A stretch of DNA of 64,000 bases, taken from contig NC_066586.1 of assembly GCF_905475345.1 (NCBI RefSeq), positions 8,654,400-8,718,399 on the forward strand, read 5' to 3'. Shown in pieces: positions 26,136 to 39,500 of the stretch (within the stretch, counting starts at the first letter, position 1; every line of letters starts with the position of its first letter). A program made the position numbers and the translations under genes. Origin of the DNA: Vespula vulgaris (taxonomy: Eukaryota > Arthropoda > Insecta > Hymenoptera > Vespidae). Under the pieces are notes generated by a model that did no database searches, was not told the origin of the DNA, and saw only the letters and a list, made by a program, of their open reading frames with translations.

Positions 26136-29100
26136 ACTCGTTCACACCTCTTCGTTTATTACTAATGTGGCACACCGACATACTGATATCCATCTCTCAT
26201 TTATTCCCGATCCTCACTATCTCTTTATTTCGTTCCATATCTCATAAACGCACGTGTGCATTCTCGTAAGGATACGAGCCAATAGCGGCGTAGAGCTTGA
26301 ATTCTTTCAGGGTCATAAAACAACGAAATTTCTTCATAAAACATTCGAGCATAAGATAAGAAAAGAGTAAAATATTTAAGAGGAAGAGAGAGAGAGAGAG
26401 AGAAGAGAGAGAAAGAGTACTCTGGAAAGTACTGGTAAGACGACGAAAGAAAAAAATTCACGACTTCGTTTGTTTTTATAAATTCTTTTAATTAATTATC
26501 TCGCAGCAAGTGAAATTCTTTGCAAGTAGATGTTTAACAATTGTTTTTTTTTATATTAAATACATATAATGATCAAGTTTTATGAGTCTACATACTTTTC
26601 TTAACTTTATCTTATTCGTCACGACAAACACCATGGGAACACCAAAACGTTCGTTTATCTTTCCTTACTTCGACGTCGGAGAATTTCAGTGGTCGACGAC
26701 TCTGGAGTCGTACGGAGGGCACGTATTATTACGCACGACGTATGTACGTGCCAGTATGCGACATCTTTTCTGCTTCTCATTATATCGCATATTCGTTCGA
26801 CGCCTGCAGATGCACCATCGTTATCGTCGGATTCAATGAATTACGTTAAGATCCTCATCTTCGTATACGTCGCCGACGTATTATCAACTTTTACGACGAC
26901 GTTATTATAAGAACGAATCGCGACATTCATCGATTAAATAAATTTCTTTTCGGACTCCATAAGATTTTAATGAAAATTCTTATTGATTATCGTTTCTTAA
27001 AATAACTAAAAAGAAAGAGAGAAAAAATGAGATCGATTAATCGGTCGATCGATCAATTGTGAGCCTCTTGGTGCGATTCTCTCGCCGTTGAAACTTCGTT
27101 ACGTAATTAAATTGCATCGTGTTCTCAATTTTCTTCGAGAGCACGATGCGTAAAGTCAAAATTACACTGTACGTATCGTGTATCATTGTAAGGGCATTTC
27201 CATGCGTAGTATCGATTACCAATCGTTTGTGGATTCAATCTTCTCCAAGTCTAACTTCTGTTTCCATGCGTATCCATTTCTTTGCATACCTTTGATAAAT
27301 TAAAGCGTGACTCTATGCAGAATAAAGTTTAAAGAGCTTTGCCTTTTAATAACCATGTTCCCGTAATTCTTCTTATATCTTAGCTAAAAATCACAATACC
27401 TTGTTGATGTTATTAAGTAATGGCAAATTGTAGATTGTATCAATTTATTGAAATACCTGTAGAAAATAAAACGTGATATAGAAACTCTCTTGCAGATGTT
27501 AATTTTTAAGGATATTAATAAATCTTTAATTACAAGATCGACCGTTTCTATTTTTAATTAATCGATTTTAATCACAAAGTACGAATCACGATATCGAATT
27601 GTCAGATTTCTCCTGGCGTAACTTTAACAACCTGTCCGCGAGTTTCCGTCGTAGAAGTTTCTCCGCAGAAGAGAACTTATTGTTAGTTGTCATTGTTCGA
27701 AGTTGGCGTCGATCGATAACGACACCGATGAGAACAAAGATAACCAAAAAGACGAGAAGTTTACTCGCTATTTCGTTTATTTTATCTTAGAAAAGAATTT
27801 ATAAAAATAGTGAAATCAAAATCGCTTTTGAAACTAGCTTTTGGAACTATAGTAATAATCAACTTAGAAATATTAACTTTGGATATTTTTGGAAAAGAAA
27901 GAGATTGAAAAGTAATTTTTAATAAAGATACTTTCGAAATTATTCAACCACGAGAATGTAGACACACACACACACATTTACATATAAACGCAAGGATATT
28001 CGATTTTCAACGACACTTTGTATTTCCCCTGAGAAATATGTAGGTCTTAGAATCTTTGAAACGTTTTATCGCGAAGCAAACGATGCTCTCATATTCGTTG
28101 GACGCGTTATTTCCATATCCTTTACCCAGGATCCCTTTTACACGCGAGTAGTATTCGATAGAATCGTTATTTGAGCGTTCGATTGGAGAAGATAGAAGAA
28201 AAGTAAGAAACGTTCGAAAGGGAGAACTAGAAAGAAAGGAACCTACCCGATGTTCGACTCAAGGAGAATTATCATTTCTTAGAAGTATTTCAAAACGTTA
28301 TCGACGTGTGCTTCAGGTCCCGTCGACGTAGCGGCAGTGGCGCATCGGACATACACCAACAGCAGCAGCAACAGCAGCAACAACAGCAGCAGACGCAGCT
28401 GCAAGAGAACAACAACGGGAGTTCACGGGATACAGGAAAGAAATTGCAGGAGGGATTGGGTCCCGATGAGATGTGGGCTCCTGGTGCCCTAGGCCATCAC
28501 CGGGAGCTACCAGTCGATGTGCCCGACACCTTATTACAGAAGGCCTATCCCAATAAGGTAAAGAATTGCTCGCCCGACTATCGGAATGAGCTTCGTCGTC
28601 CCCGTAGCGCTAGCGACTTAGACCTCTCCCTAAACGTTAAGAACGATATTTTAAAAAAACGCACGACGGACGATCGCGTGAAGCTTGGGCTAACAGCCGA
28701 TCGGACTGACGTCACCGATGGCCCACGCTCGATTCTCCTCAACGGTGGCGGCAAGCCGTCGATACTCGAGATCGAGCTAAAGATCGGCTCGAAGGGGGAG
28801 GAGGAAGAGGAGGAGAAGGAGAAGGAGAAGGATAAAGAGGAACTGAAAGAGTTTCAGAAGGAGAAACCGAAGATGGAGAAGACAAACGGTAGTATATTGA
28901 AGGCTATCGAGACGAAAGATCCAAAGAGTCCCTTTAGGGGCGATCACGCCGATGACGAAGACGAGGAGGAGGGCTCCGGCGAGGAGGCAAACGGTCAGAA
29001 GGAATCGAGTGTGGACATCGAGGATGAGTATCCTTTCGCTAAGGAAGACTATCCGACGATGTTGAAAACCTGTAGCGACGATTCGGCAAGTCCACGCAGT

Positions 29101-31463
29101 TCCTCGAGCCGATCGGATAGTACCGCACCATTAGATACTAGTCTGGTGCTAAGGCATAGCACCGACGAGAAGAAAAAGAAGAGTAAGAAGGTTAAAGCTC
29201 GTGACAAAGATTCACCGAGCTACGACGCTAGGCGAATCGATCTCGGCTCACCTTGCCGACCCGTCGTCACCGAGCTACCGATTAAGGTGACGCCTCTATT
29301 CGCTCGTGCACGCGATGCAACCTCCTTTGACAATCCGGCGTACGGCTTGCCGGATTTCCAAGACATTCAGAGTCTCCTGATTAGATCGGACGAGGTGTCG
29401 GATCTCACAAGACTCATCGATGAGCAATGTCCAGTACCAAGAATGCCAGCTAGTCTTCAGGATCGAACGCAACCGGATCCTCAGAGTCCACAGATCGAAT
29501 CCTCAATGGTGATCCTTGGTAATACAACATCGAGAAAGAGTTCGAAACACCAACAGAAGGAGAAATTCGCGATAAAAACGAAGAGTCAGGATCAGAACGA
29601 AGAACGAGTAAGTGCGAGCTCGACCGACGATCTCCTTGGAATAGAATCTACCAATTGTATCGAGTCCTCCTCCGCTCGACAAAGATCCAAGAAAAAACGT
29701 CATCAACAGATATCGAGCGGTTACTCGACATTGAGAAGCGAGGTCTCGAGCGATCTCGAATTCACCGATCGCAGCTTCCTTGTTGTCAGTGGGAAAGCTT
29801 ATCGCGAGGTTGCCGTTGATTGTCCACCTGACTTCATACCGGTCACCAAGTGCCATCCGATTTATCCTCCGCCAAACAAAACGCCCGGCAACAGCAAGCA
29901 CAACACTCTCGAACTGAAACGTGATAGAAACGGAGAGAACGTTGTCAGAGAGACGACAACGACGACAACGACGACGAGTACGATGACAACCTTGAACACG
30001 ATGACTACAGCGAACAACATAGTGAATTTAGATTCCCCTAGACTTCGTTCGAACGATATAAATCTCTCAATGCCGAACAAAGCACCGATCGTGTCGTCAC
30101 CTCCCACGCTAGCCACCGATGCTAGCGCTAGGGAAAACGTAGTCGCGCGTACGATAGACCGAAAGCACGAGTCCAAGAAGGTAAGGTCTAAAGTAAAGAG
30201 CTTCCTTATCGAAAGCTTCTCCTCTATCATGCACCAAGATAAGCCTCGCCGGCACAATAGTAAAAAGCTTCACCTAGACGCTTCCAGCACGAATCTAGAG
30301 CTTCGCTCTTACGATTTCTCTCTTTCTAACCAGACGTCTCGCCTCAGCGAGAGATCCTTTAAACGGTCTTCCTCGATTCACGATCTATTTGCTCCCGAAC
30401 TCAAGAAGGATTTCCGTTTATCCTGCATCGCTACCTTATCCACCGATGACGACAATCGTGAACGCATTGACGAATGTAAAGTCGTTTTTCTCGACGATGA
30501 CAGAGAGAGAGAGACTCTCTCCTTCGAGACCAATCAGAACTCACGAAATTCCAAACGCGAGCATTCCTCCGTTAAAGACGTTACGATGATCATGGATCTT
30601 CTCGAGGACCGCGCTAAATCTTTCTTAGACGTATCTCCGGACACGCAGAATGAGAAGAACGCGAGATTGTCGCTCGAATATGAAAAACGATTGAGATCGC
30701 AGAGCGTTTTGGATGTAACCAACTCAAAAACTATGCTCGTCAAACCGATCGCGAGAACGAATTCCATTGAATCCAAATTTATTACAATCGATCGTTCGCC
30801 GTTCTTGACGAATACTCTTCTGAAAGATACTTTTTCGTCCGCTTCTTCTCTTCCTTCTCCTCGTCCTTTTTCTTTTGCTTCTTTCTCCTCTCGCAATCCT
30901 GACGGACGAACAACACCGGACTCAACGAGACTCACGTCGAAGAACAGTGCGTACAACACGCTATACGCTTACCAGGACCACGACGATCTTTGCGTACTCC
31001 AGGTAAACCGCATAAAAGACTCTGCTTCGAATTTCCGAGTGTTCTTGCGTTGCGTAACGTCTTGTCCGTTCGAGCTGTCGATGCGAAACTCTCCTTTCCC
31101 ATCTTCTCTTTTTTATCTTGTCTTTTCTTTTCTTTCTTTTTTTTCCTTTTTTTTCTTCATTTTCTTTGATCGAAGAATTTAAATTCCTATTTCGTCGAAC
31201 ATTACCAAAGAATTTTCGCAAATCAGCTCGTCGGACAGGACACGATATTAAAAGCATGGGGGACGAACCTTTCGAGGACGTGCGATGCAGCATGGTAAAG
31301 TAGAATTTTCTATACTTGTTTTACTATACAACTGTCCTACGAGTGAGCAGTGGTTTGTATCTCTTGTATGTTCTATCGTAGGAATTAGACGGCACGTGCC
31401 TAGTTTGTATATCTCTTCCTTTTCCCATCCTCCCAACGATTTCTTGGTCCTTCTTCTTTTTGT

Positions 31464-31522
<59 letters not shown>

Positions 31523-33535
31523 TTTATCTAGATACGCGGCACGAGTTTGAAGCGTAGCGTGCCGTGTTAGGGGATCTTTTTAAGAAAGGGTTTATTTTTT
31601 CTTTTTTTGTAATGGTTAATAATAATGATAGAAATAATGGAAATTGTAATGAATTAGTTAAACGAGAGGAGACTGTTTGTCTCTTTTCGTCTCTCACTTA
31701 CGTATTTTCTTTCTTTTTCTTTCTTTCTTTCTTTCTTTCTCTCTCTCTCTCTTTCTTCCTTTCTTTTTCTCTAACTATCTGTCTATAGATTTTTGGAAAA
31801 AGAAAAATGTAGTTTCGTGCATGGCCGAGCTCAAGGGACGATTAATTCGAGCCACTTTTTGGAATGGGTTTTTAGGCCGGTCTTAATGGGGTCAAACCTG
31901 CCATCCCGCCCAGAGATCAAAAAAGAGCACCCGCTAGACCACCGAAGGATAGCCTCAGACTTTCGAGCCAGAATAACAACGTCGAGAGCAACGATTATGC
32001 TAATACTACGGAACCTACGCAGCAGCAGCTTCATTCCATTAGGAAATATCAGGTATGTTCTATGTTGTCTTGCGCAAAAAAAAAAGAAAAAAAGTACGAA
32101 GAAGTCCGCAACATTTCGTAATCGAGTTTACGAAAACTCAACTACATCTTTGTCGTTCCTTGTCATCCTTTCGTAATTATAAAACTCTTACGTCGAATGA
32201 CGTCGCTCCTTCGTTTTTGTAATTTCTTCTTCCTTCTCTGCTTGTTATTGCACAATATCAGTCCAATTTGATTAGCGATTAGATAGAATTAAATTGCAAT
32301 ATTACCTTTTTAATCCACGTAATTAATACATTCCTCATTGGTGATGCAACGCGAGATCAAGATAATTTGTTTACATCGAAATCGTAGTTTCAACTTATGC
32401 GAAAGCGATACGACGATGTTTTTTTATCAATGGTCGCTGGTAAACATCTCGATCAAGTTTGTGAACGTTTCGTTCTCCTTCGTCTGATATTTATGGTCGA
32501 TGGCTCCGACCGGTCGCATGCCGAAACTTATGAAGATTGACAGTTAAACGATAAAATTAGTCGATCGAGTCTAAACGGAATTTACATCGTCAAAAATAAA
32601 TTGAGTACATGACGCGTTTCAAGCGATAAATCATGCAATTCATTTTGTCCTCCAAATTGTCTTTTAAGTATCGTTTAGTCTCTATCCGTACGATTTTCTT
32701 TCCGTACAGCTGTTAAAAAGTTTTACGTGATTATTGTAACAAGTTCAATTTATAAACATGATGTCGAGAAAATATTTAATAACGAACGAGTACAGAGGTT
32801 GAAAAATATTTTGAAAATAATTTCATGGCCAGACCAGATTCGCAAAAACCGCAAATATCGTAGTGCGTTGAGCATTAGTATCGTTCTCGAATTATCATTA
32901 TTTTCAGAAAATCGCAATACGTTTATCGAAGCAAACAAAAAATAAGCCATTTTTCATCCGGTGATTCGTTTGCGTGATGTAATACCGGTGTTGAACGACA
33001 AATGATTATTCGCCTAGGAGACAAGGTAACCCGTCGAGCTCGTGAACATTTGGACAGGAAATCACGGATGCGAACGCGACAATAGCTAATGGAAACTCGT
33101 TGTGCCGTACTGCGGTAGTCATACAGTTGTACAGTTTCCGTATTTCCTATTTGGCATGCTAACGGTCGTATTTCGATCGATCGACAAGAGCTACTTTAAC
33201 TCTCCTTCTTTCACTACCTATTCACTGTTCTCGGTAAATATAAAAGAAATAACAGATATTTTTTCATCGGTTAAATTTCTTTCAAAAATATTATCTTTTC
33301 GTTTCTCGTTGTTTGTACATTAATTACGAGAATCTAGAATATAATTGATGTTTCAACTCGAAAAGTAAGGACTTTGGAACCCAGGTACGAAGTACTGTAA
33401 TTTAGCGAAGCAATAAACGCTTCGAAGTTAATGCGTTTCTCTCGGAGGTACCGCGATAAGATTTTGCGGCAACGTAGGAAGATCGTTTCTACGGTAATTA
33501 CATAGTCGTTAATCGTTATCGTCGATGAACATCGC

Positions 33536-33572
<37 letters not shown>

Positions 33573-36500
33573 TCCCTCTCTCTCTCTCTCTATCTATTTG
33601 TTCTCCGAAAAATATTAAAAAATTAGGATGTATAGTACATATTCGATATAGTAATTCATAGGAGAAGGTAAGCATAATACGTTCATGCGTGTTCCACGAA
33701 GAAGAAGAAAGAGAAGAGGAGAGAACGTCGAGTGTCTCTCTCCTCGAATACGCAGGCGTGGCTAGAGTCGTGAGTATGTTTATCTTATAGAATCCTCACA
33801 CCGTTCTCTTTCGCCTTACCTTAAGTCAAGCGTGCCTCGGAATGCAAAGAACTCTGGCGTGCTTTAAGATTACACGCCTCGAGTGTAAGCTTAACGAGTT
33901 TCGATAGTATACGCGTACACTTTCCTTTTCCCACCTCCGCTTTCCCTCCATTTTTTAATATACAAATGTCCCCTTCGACAATGATTCTCTTCCTTTTGTT
34001 TGATAATCAAACCCATATATGCATTCTTGATTCAATTTCTTTTCATAAGGCATAAGATCCGAGAAATGTTTGATCTTTTAATGCATAATTTTTATGCACA
34101 GATATAATATATATATAATCAATTTTTAGGAACAGCTATTAACCGAATATCAGATCATAACTTTTGTTATGAAAATTCAATTAATATTTAATAAAAGAAA
34201 CTAGAATTTTGCAGACATTAAAATAATTAATCATTGTTAAATTGCCTTAATCGTCAATAAATCATAATTTCACAATCACATGTATTCAAGGGTTAAAGAA
34301 AAGAACAACAATTATATATTTCCTTTTTTAAATCTTGTAACGAGCAGCTTCAAGAACGTGAAGCTTCGTTTGCTTTGTCAAAATTGCTGAGACGTTGAAA
34401 TCTGAGTAATGCGAAGTTGCCAAGGAACGTATTAAAGTTTCTCCTTGGTTGATCAATCTCTCGTTATAAAGCGATCCTTCGAACAGGCGACACGATGTAA
34501 TAGAAATATATGTGTATATATGTACATATAAATATGTGATATAAAGGTATATATATATATTCACGTACACGTATGTACATAAACGTCGAACTTGCGGTCT
34601 AAACGATGCCGCCTTTCTCATTCGCATCTCATAGCAGACTTTAGCACTGTTGGGAACTTACAGAACGAGCAGAGCTCACGTTAAAGAAACCCTACGTATC
34701 GTCCAAGTAAACAGGGCTTCAGCCAAGTATTCTTGCGCACATAACAGCACGCACGGCTTGCTATCGTATCGCATCGCATCGCATCGCATCGCATCGCATC
34801 GCATCGCGCCGCATCGTTCGTTCGGTGGTTATATAAAAAAAGTCGATATTTTAAAGAAAATATTCACAGCTGATCCGTGAAATTTGAACTCTGTCTTATC
34901 GGTTCTTTAAAAAGGAAATTCACTTAGATTCTTTGACGATGACCTTTAGAAATTTCATTCGATATTGCCCTACATATTCGTCGAATGGAAAAACGTTTTT
35001 TAGATACCTTTGTATCATCCTATTATAGATTTAATTGTATCTTCGAAAAGTTTCTATTTTCGGTATTGCTTATTTCATAAAATTACAATACGATTCTCGA
35101 TATTTTCCGATATCTATGTAAATGCGAATATTTCTGCATCAATGCATTTCACTCTCTATAACTCACTTTTTTTCGCGACTACAAAAAAAATTATATAATT
35201 TTAAAGTTATAGTACTTATTACTTATAGTAATATAATCGTATTATACTAAACATAAATTATATTTAAAAGCCACGAAAAAACTTCGATTACGTAGAGACG
35301 ATTAATTTTCTAACAATGAAATAAAACTTAGAAGATACAGATATGTAAATATATTGATTGGAAAGTTATGAAAGTTGGCACTGTGAGATTTTAAGAGAAA
35401 AATACATTTATATCTTTCGACATTGACCTCTAGAATTTCATTTTACACGTCCCAGAAGTTCATTGATTAAAATAATGTTTTTGAGATATGTTCGAATTAC
35501 CATATTATAGTTCAAGTTCGAAAGATTTCTATTTCCGACAGCTGTAGAACTGTCTTGTTTATTCTATAGAGTTATAATATGATGCTCGATATATATCGTA
35601 TGTATGTAATCGTAAGTATTTTCATAGTAATCTATTGTACTCATTATATCGTGTAATAGATTCCTTGACTTCTCTTTCGTGGGAAATAGCAATTATATAC
35701 TCTTAGTATATCTGTTTAGAAAATTGTTCACACATAAGGAATTAAGTATTTCTACGCTTAGAAAGAGACAGGATATATATCATTCATCCTTCTTCAATCT
35801 TTTTATATCGTTTATGCATTGTACGTATATATTCTTTAAAGATTAAAATAATGAAACGAATTTAAGTGGAAGTAATTTTGATCGATCTCGGAATATTTAC
35901 GATTTTCTATTAGCTTTTTATTTGCTGTTATCCCCTAATCTTCAGGGTCGTATTCGGTCAAGCGTAATACTATTTTGACCCTCGTACGTAAAATAATGGG
36001 GAACATATGTTCCATAGCGTCGATAATACACCCTTAATGCATTGTGAATTTCGCAGGTGCGAGTTTTCTACCCTTCAAAACCTTTTCAATGACCTTGCTG
36101 ATGTTTTAGGGTGATAATAAATATAAATAATTCGAATTCATACAAATTTCGTTCACTTGTTTTGTTTTCTCACAGATACGTATGTATCTGTATGTTTATG
36201 TAAATCACGTTGATATCCCATCTTGTTACCTGTCATCTCCAAGGATATGTTTTCTCTTTTCTTCATAAAATCAAAAAAGAAAGTTTTGTTACCTAGGGTT
36301 CATTCTTATTTATCCTGATCTCTTTCTTTTTGGGTTTTATTACTTTTTTTGTCTCAAAACATGAAAATGGGGTCTCGGTAATGGCTGTCATCAACCGTCT
36401 TTTTCCTCTCGTTTAAATTCTTAAAATGCATGAATTATGGTCTTCAAACACCTACGTGTGAACTAAACGTCAATATAAGCGGTACGTAAAAACTATATCT

Positions 36501-39500
36501 AAAAATATAACCATCTCTTAAATAGGTCGTTGAATAAATTATCGAGGATTAACATAATTAAAATAAAGTTTGTACCGAAGGAAGGATTTAACGACTTACT
36601 ATAGATAGATATCACTAAAGACGTATTATATATTTTTATCTTAAAAGATATATCGGATCATCATATTGTTTAAAAATTATTTTATAAATTCAATATTGTG
36701 GGACGTCGAGTTATAAAAAAGATCAGTAATTATTAATTGTTTTATTTTGTTTAAGGAACAACTACGGAAACGCAAGGACGAGGAGGAGAGACAAGAAATT
36801 TTGAATCGATCGCTTCGTGGCTCAACGAAGCTTCAAGCTTTAGAAAGTCATGCTACGAATCTTACGGGCCAGGAGAATCTTGCGTATGCTCAAGACGAGT
36901 TGACCACCACTGTTAGTCGTCCTGCTCATGTCGCACCTCAAGCGCCCTTAAGTAAGTCTACCTTTTCTTATTTCCTTCTTTCGTTGTTCGTACGTGCCCG
37001 GTAGCCAAGAACGAATTGAAACCATGAATTGAATTGAAACCATGAAAGATCTCACGGCTGAGCTTATTTTTATAGTTATAGAAAAAAAAATGACGTTACC
37101 GTCCCACTTGGAAAATATTTTAAGCGCTATCATTCGAGCACTCAAGTCTCGTTTCATTTTATCTTAGCCTTCTTCTGAAAGCACAAATTTCTTCAATCTT
37201 TATCCAAAGTGTTATCTAAAGATTTTCAAAGAAATCGTCTTTAAAAGCGTCTCTTAAAAAGATTTCAACTTCTTCAGATTACTCTGTGTAACGTCTAATG
37301 GTACGAGTCGAGAAATAACAAGAGGAATACAACTCTAGCTCTGACGAGTAGTCTTTACATATTTCAGCATACGGAGAGGTCGTTGCCACGTTGGAGAGAT
37401 TGCAGCTTCAGTTACGAAACATCTCCGGCGCTCTCGGCATTTCGGGTCCAAGTGTGGAAGCCGAACTTGAGGCAGTTCGGACGCTTTTATTGCAAAGCCG
37501 ATTTGCAACTGCCGTAGCTACGCATTATGCTTTGAAAACGCGGTTAAGGTCGAACAAGGTTCTTAGACATCATGCCGAAGACTCATCGACATTAGCTCGG
37601 GACGTACGTATACGTTTTATCTAGCAAATTATTTCTAATATTTAGATAGATCGTTCCACGCTTATTTCTAAATTATTAGATGACGCAAAAAAAAATAACC
37701 ACAATTATGTAATATATACATATATGTATTTGGTAAAAATAGATATACATGTCATATAAATAGAATGTGTACATATCTAGTAGAAATATTCATATATTAT
37801 TATTCCGAATGTTAGTAATGATCTTGAGAAAACGCTTATGTGCTTTAAGAAATGTTATTCTTCGATTTCGACAAAACAATTTCTCTGTCATTTGTCCGTT
37901 GTTTCGTTGTTGCAGTGCGTAGACGTATTAGAAAAATGGCAATCATCAACGGATGCTGGTACGGCGGAAACGATGGCTGCCGTGGAGGAGCTGACGGGTA
38001 TTCTTACGAGTTACGACATGGAGGCATTACTTATAGCACACGATTCTGTAATTTCGTATGTGGAGGGCTTCCAAAGAAAGCACAGTCCTTCGTCCTCGTC
38101 ACCGAGTCGTCCACCAAGTCCTACATCGAGTTGGAGAGAGTCACGTGTAGATAACATCAAAATTATTAGGATCGAGAAAACTAACGAACCTTTAGGTGCT
38201 ACTGTTCGAAACGATGGTGATGCAGTCATTATCGGTACCTAGCTAAATCGCTTAAAAATATTCTGAATTAACACGAACAAATTCAATGACGAATATTTCT
38301 TTCCAAGGTCGTGTCGTTCGAGGTGGTGCAGCAGACAAGTCCGGACTCCTGCACGAAGGGGACGAAGTTCTGGAAGTTAATGGAGTTGAAATGCGTGGAA
38401 AAAGTGTTAACGATGTTTGTGACATTTTAGCTGGCATGCAGGGTAGTCTTACGTTCTTAGTATTACCAGCACCAACGAATTACCGAAATAATTTGAATAA
38501 CAGGAAAGAGGACACTAATCAGGTAAGCGAACGAATAGTTCTTCTATAAACTTTCTTGTATTACCCTATTACCTTCGCAATGAACATTTGTTTTAGATAC
38601 AGCATATACGTGCACACTTTGATTATGATCCTGAGGAGGATCCATATATACCATGTAGAGAACTCGGAGTTAGTTTCCAAAAAGGTGACGTATTGCATGT
38701 GATTTCTCAAGAGGATCCAAACTGGTGGCAAGCTTATAGAGAAGGTGAAGAGGATCAAACTTTAGCCGGTCTTATACCCAGTAAAGCCTTTCAGCATCAG
38801 TAAGTTCTCTTATAAAATAACTTATTGGATACAGATGTTTGATAAACTTCAAAATATTATTCGAAATGAGCAGAGTAGATAAGGAGACTTTCTGCACATT
38901 CTGAATAATATTCAAAATATTATTTGAAATGGGCAGAATAGATAAGTAGATAAGGGATAAGGGGAAAATAGTTTATGTAAAGTAAAAAGCGATAATAACA
39001 GAGCTTCGTAAGATATAAAGTTAGGCAGTGGAATTTATGCAAAGCGTTCAAGGATCGGGGTGTGCCGTGGTATACGACTGGTTTAGTCATTGCATAAATT
39101 TGTGAGGCTAATGCTTACATCCATGATGCTTCGCAGACGAGAATCCATGAAGCAAACGATAGCTGGTGGAAAGTCGACGGTACGAGGTTCGAAGAAATCT
39201 AGTACACTACTGTGTGCGAGGAAAAATCCAAAGAAAAAAAAACGAAACAAACTTGGTGCCAATTTCAACGACGACGGTTATCCACTTTACGCGACGACTA
39301 CGATAGACGGTAAACATGGTTTTTTGTTTTTTCTATTCGATAACATAATATTATAAACCGTTAGTGATAACATTGAGGAGTCATTTGTAGATTACGACAG
39401 CGAGGAGGTGCTAACGTACGAAGAAGTAGCTCTGTATTATCCAAGAGCGAATCATAAGAGGCCTATCGTTCTTATTGGTCCTCCTAACATCGGTAGACAC

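Larger units (their letters stand above)
20322..28316 (+). other. Last part of stardust intron 6
   Basis: AT-rich intron with GA repeats (20463-20520, 26104-26134), a TA block (23817-23951), and a few segments of more protein-like composition. The best is an ATG frame at 26633-26739 that ends at a GTATGT donor in phase 2 (separate entry). No other gene is supported. Exon 7 begins after TGTGCTTCAG at 28316/28317. Confidence 0.5.
32053..36755 (+). other. stardust intron 8
   Basis: AT-rich intron. It contains a CT tract (33539-33591), a possible phase-0 cassette exon (33662-33769), and a GCATC pentanucleotide repeat (34761-34816). Nothing else coding was seen. Confidence 0.5.

Noticed and set aside
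29503..30959. Minus-strand frames of about 130-140 codons opposite stardust exon 7
   Set aside because: Antisense shadows of a codon-biased coding exon; the plus frame is strongly supported.
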